In this document: positions 6,191 through 8,078 of the stretch, one piece after another
Layout of the letters: each line of letters starts with the position of its first letter
Position numbering within the stretch: position 1 is the first letter of the stretch
NCBI GenBank assembly: GCA_946886845.1
Contig: CAMPJH010000066.1
Span: 1-8,078, forward strand
DNA from: an uncultured Sphingomonas sp.
GTDB taxonomy: Bacteria > Pseudomonadota > Alphaproteobacteria > Sphingomonadales > Sphingomonadaceae
Direction: 5' to 3'
Length of the DNA stretch: 8,078 nt
Position numbers and translations under genes: made by a program
Notes under the pieces: generated by a model
Databases searched by the model: none
What the model was told of the DNA's origin: nothing
Seen by the model: only the letters and a program-made list of their open reading frames with translations

Positions 6191-6550
6191 ATGACTCGCA
6201 CCTTGCTTCTGCTCGCCATTGCCGCCGCTGCGCTTGCCGGCTGCGGTGACAACACCATCGTCGCCGGCGGCCCCGACGACGATCCCGCCAATCAGGCCCC
6301 GGCCACCAATGAACCGGTCGAGCTGCCGCCGTCGATCGTCGCCAACCGCACCTATCGCTGCCGGGACAACAGCCTCGTCTATGTCGACTGGCTGAGCAAC
6401 GACACCGCCCGCGTGAAGGAATCGCGTGAGGAGGCCGGAGTGACCGTGACCAAGGGCGCGGACGGCGCCTATGTCGCCGAGGGCCAGAAGCTCACCGGCG
6501 ATCCTGCCGCCACCTCGATCACCGTCAACGGGAAATCCTGCCGGCGCTGA
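6191..6550 (+). CDS. Small lipoprotein, possibly an MliC-type lysozyme inhibitor
   Basis: The 119-residue product begins with a lipoprotein signal: MTRTLLLLAIAAAALAGC, with lipobox L15-A-G-C18, so mature Cys18 should be lipidated and held in the outer or inner membrane. An acidic, Pro-rich linker follows (about 28-48), then a small domain. That domain starts TYRCRDN (54-60) and ends ITVNGKSC (110-117), with YVDW, a GAYVAEGQ stretch and a Cys57/Cys117 pair at its two ends. This spacing resembles MliC, the membrane-bound inhibitor of C-type lysozyme, whose YxC and final NxC cysteines form a disulfide; the SASG motif of MliC is not clear here, so the family call is tentative. Upstream in-frame ATGs at 6122 and 6140 would bury the signal peptide, so 6191 is preferred despite a weak ribosome site. 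Confidence 0.8.
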   Translation: MTRTLLLLAIAAAALAGCGDNTIVAGGPDDDPANQAPATNEPVELPPSIVANRTYRCRDNSLVYVDWLSNDTARVKESREEAGVTVTKGADGAYVAEGQKLTGDPAATSITVNGKSCRR

Positions 6551-6556
6551 GCCCGT

Positions 6557-6577
6557 CCGCGGCTTGACTTGCCGCGG
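6557..6577 (+). promoter_or_regulatory. Perfect 7-bp GC stem-loop between lipoprotein and hydrolase genes
   Basis: CCGCGGC (6557-6563) and GCCGCGG (6571-6577) are perfect inverted arms around the loop TTGACTT, only 6 bases after the lipoprotein stop. No T-run follows, so it is not a classical intrinsic terminator; it may act as a 3'-end stabiliser or partial terminator. The loop contains TTGACT, a good -35 hexamer, but no convincing -10 element lies 16-18 bases further on. Confidence 0.45.
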
Positions 6578-6601
6578 CGCCACCGCGAACGCCTCTCGTT
6601 G

Positions 6602-6609
6602 AAGGGGAG
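6602..6609 (+). promoter_or_regulatory. Strong ribosome binding site for the serine hydrolase
   Basis: AAGGGGAG ends 4 bases before the ATG at 6614. It fixes the start that yields the twin-arginine signal peptide and suggests good translation independent of the upstream lipoprotein gene. Confidence 0.7.
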
Positions 6610-6613
6610 CGCG

Positions 6614-8078
6614 ATGCACATCGACCGCCGCGGTTTCACCACCGGCGCGCTCGCGCTCGCCGCGACTACTACGCTGGGCGGACGAGCGGCCGCCCAGCTG
6701 GCGTCCGCGCCGTCGACCCAAGCCAAAGCGATGGCTGCGATCCAAGCCTATGCCGACGCCCATCGCCGCTGGTTCAACCTTCCCGGCCTGACCCTCGGGG
6801 TGACCAGCCCGAGCGGCTTCGAGGCAGTGATCCATTCGGGCTTCGCCAATGCCGACGCGCGAACCCCGATCACGCCCGACACGCTTTTCCAGATCGGCTC
6901 GATCAGCAAGTCGTTCGCCGCGTTCCTGCTCCATCAGTTCGCCGCCGACGGTCGCTTCCGCCTGTCCGACCGGATCGTCTCGCTGCTTCCGCAAGCTCCG
7001 CTTCCGGCCGACAGTCCGATCACCCTCCAGCACCTGCTCGATCATGTGGCCGGACTTCCGGGCGATGCGCCCTTGTTCGTCCGGGGCGGGCTTTGGACCG
7101 CTTATCCTCCAGGCGCGCACTGGCACTATTCGAACAGCGGCTATGAGCTGCTCGGCAAGCTCGCCGAACATATCGGCGGCAAGCCGCTCAGCCGCCTCTA
7201 CGCCGAGCGGATCTTCGCGCCGCTCGGGATGCGGCGGACCCGCGGCGCGATCGTCGGCGCCGACCGGCTGCTTTACGCCCAAGGCTATGAAGCCGCAGAC
7301 ATGGCCGTTCCTTTCGTGCGCGGAGCGCGGCTGGCACCCGCTGCCTGGGTCGACATGGCCAATGCCGCCGGGAGCATCGGCTCGACAGCCGCAGAGATGA
7401 ACCTCTATCTGCGCGCGCTGGCGGCCGCCGCGCAGGGCCGCGGCGGCCTCGGCCTCGGCCCCGAGCAGGGCCGCGCGCTCACCGCCCATTCGGTGGCCAC
7501 CGGCTCGCCCGCAATGGGCTACGGCAACGGCCTCATGCATGTCTCGGACAAGGGCCGGAACTACCTCCATCATACCGGCGGGATGGTGTCGTTCACCTCG
7601 GCCTTCCACCTCGACATCGACAACGGCGTCGGCGCGTTCGCGAGCTCGACGCTCAGCGCCTTCAGCGACTACCGGCCGCGCAAGCTGACCCTGTTCGCAG
7701 TGCAGGCGCTGGCCGCCGCCGAAGCCGGCCAGCCGCTTCCGCTGCCGCCGTCGCTCGAATTGCTGGTCGCCAAGCCCGAGCAATATGCCGGCCGCTATGC
7801 TGCCGGCTCGCGATCCTTCGAAATCCGCGCCGGCCGCGGCCTGATCCTCGTCGCCGACGGCCGCGAAGCCGCGCTCGAACCCCACTCAACCGACCTGTTC
7901 GGGACGATCCACCCCGAGTTTCGCGATTTTTCGATCAAGTTCGACCGGGCCGGCGGCGCCGTCGTCGCCGCTCTGTGGGGGCCCGAGACGTTCGTCCGCC
8001 AGGGCGCGCCGGTCACCGTACCCCGCAGCGACCCGGCGCTCGCCCGGCTTGCCGGCCGCTACGTCAACGACAGCCCGT
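6614..8078 (+). CDS. Tat-exported serine hydrolase, beta-lactamase class C / peptidase S12 family (3' end outside window)
   Basis: The frame is open for 488 codons to the window edge. Residues 1-28 look like a twin-arginine signal (D-R5-R6-G-F8, a weakly hydrophobic Ala/Thr stretch, then AAA-Q), so a folded enzyme is probably exported to the periplasm. The catalytic domain (about 40-365) has S96-I-S-K99 (nucleophile and general base), Y172-S-N174 within HYSNSGYELLG, and H320-T-G-G in place of the KTG motif. LLDHVAGLP (141-149) corresponds to the usual LLTHTSGLP. After a Pro-rich linker, a C-terminal beta-rich domain (about 387-465, starting EQYAGRY) follows, and a second similar one seems to begin at LARLAGRYVNDSP at the edge. 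S12 enzymes include beta-lactamases, D-aminopeptidases, carboxypeptidases and esterases; the substrate cannot be read from these motifs. The extra C-terminal domains argue against a dedicated beta-lactamase. Confidence 0.9.
   Translation, partial: MHIDRRGFTTGALALAATTTLGGRAAAQLASAPSTQAKAMAAIQAYADAHRRWFNLPGLTLGVTSPSGFEAVIHSGFANADARTPITPDTLFQIGSISKSFAAFLLHQFAADGRFRLSDRIVSLLPQAPLPADSPITLQHLLDHVAGLPGDAPLFVRGGLWTAYPPGAHWHYSNSGYELLGKLAEHIGGKPLSRLYAERIFAPLGMRRTRGAIVGADRLLYAQGYEAADMAVPFVRGARLAPAAWVDMANAAGSIGSTAAEMNLYLRALAAAAQGRGGLGLGPEQGRALTAHSVATGSPAMGYGNGLMHVSDKGRNYLHHTGGMVSFTSAFHLDIDNGVGAFASSTLSAFSDYRPRKLTLFAVQALAAAEAGQPLPLPPSLELLVAKPEQYAGRYAAGSRSFEIRAGRGLILVADGREAALEPHSTDLFGTIHPEFRDFSIKFDRAGGAVVAALWGPETFVRQGAPVTVPRSDPALARLAGRYVNDSP

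Noticed and set aside
6557..6577. An intrinsic (Rho-independent) terminator.
   Set aside because: The stem is strong but no T-run follows it.
5867..7885. A 919-codon minus-strand frame that would extend the GldG-like protein far upstream.
   Set aside because: The extra N-terminal part is antisense to the hydrolase and lipoprotein genes and overlaps the small membrane gene. The GTG at 5866 gives the expected short N-terminus and membrane anchor.
1..8078. CRISPR arrays, insertion sequences, phage genes, tRNA or rRNA genes.
   Set aside because: I saw no regularly spaced long repeats, transposase-like proteins, terminal inverted repeats or conserved RNA sequences.

Overview
The window is GC-rich chromosomal DNA from an alphaproteobacterium, most likely a sphingomonad (Sphingomonas or a relative). 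That placement is inferred from the gene order, the protein sequences and the high G+C at third codon positions; no rRNA is present to confirm it. Most of the window is the 5' end of the division and cell wall (dcw) cluster.

The left part (about 1-4842) is read entirely on the minus strand, in the order mraZ, rsmH, ftsL, ftsI, murE, and murE runs off the left edge. The first three junctions are 4-base ATGA overlaps and the last is a 5-base gap, so this is a tightly coupled operon. MraZ is the operon's DNA-binding regulator. RsmH methylates 16S rRNA. FtsL and FtsI are the membrane divisome pair, with FtsI acting as the septal transpeptidase. MurE adds the third residue to the peptidoglycan stem peptide. 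FtsL carries an unusually long Ala/Lys/Pro-rich tail.

A 283-bp non-coding stretch (4843-5125) lies upstream of mraZ and is clearly more AT-rich than its surroundings. It holds a GC-rich hairpin in the leader, imperfect direct repeats that are good candidates for MraZ operators, a purine-rich tract with a second short direct repeat, and an exact DnaA box. Two GANTC sites lie at and just beyond its distal edge.

Upstream of that, still on the minus strand, is a two-gene unit (5126-6105): an 80-residue single-pass membrane protein overlapping (GTGA) a membrane-anchored protein resembling the GldG/DUF4350 family, with no ABC transporter partner in view.

An 85-bp divergent spacer separates this unit from two plus-strand envelope genes. 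One is a small lipoprotein that may be an MliC-type lysozyme inhibitor. The other is a Tat-exported serine hydrolase of the beta-lactamase/S12 class, which runs off the right edge. Every gene with a recognisable role except rsmH and mraZ acts at or in the cell envelope.

I found no tRNA, rRNA, CRISPR array, insertion sequence or phage gene. The most interesting material is the regulatory region before mraZ and the uncharacterised two-gene unit next to it. I see no clear evidence for a wholly new multi-gene system.
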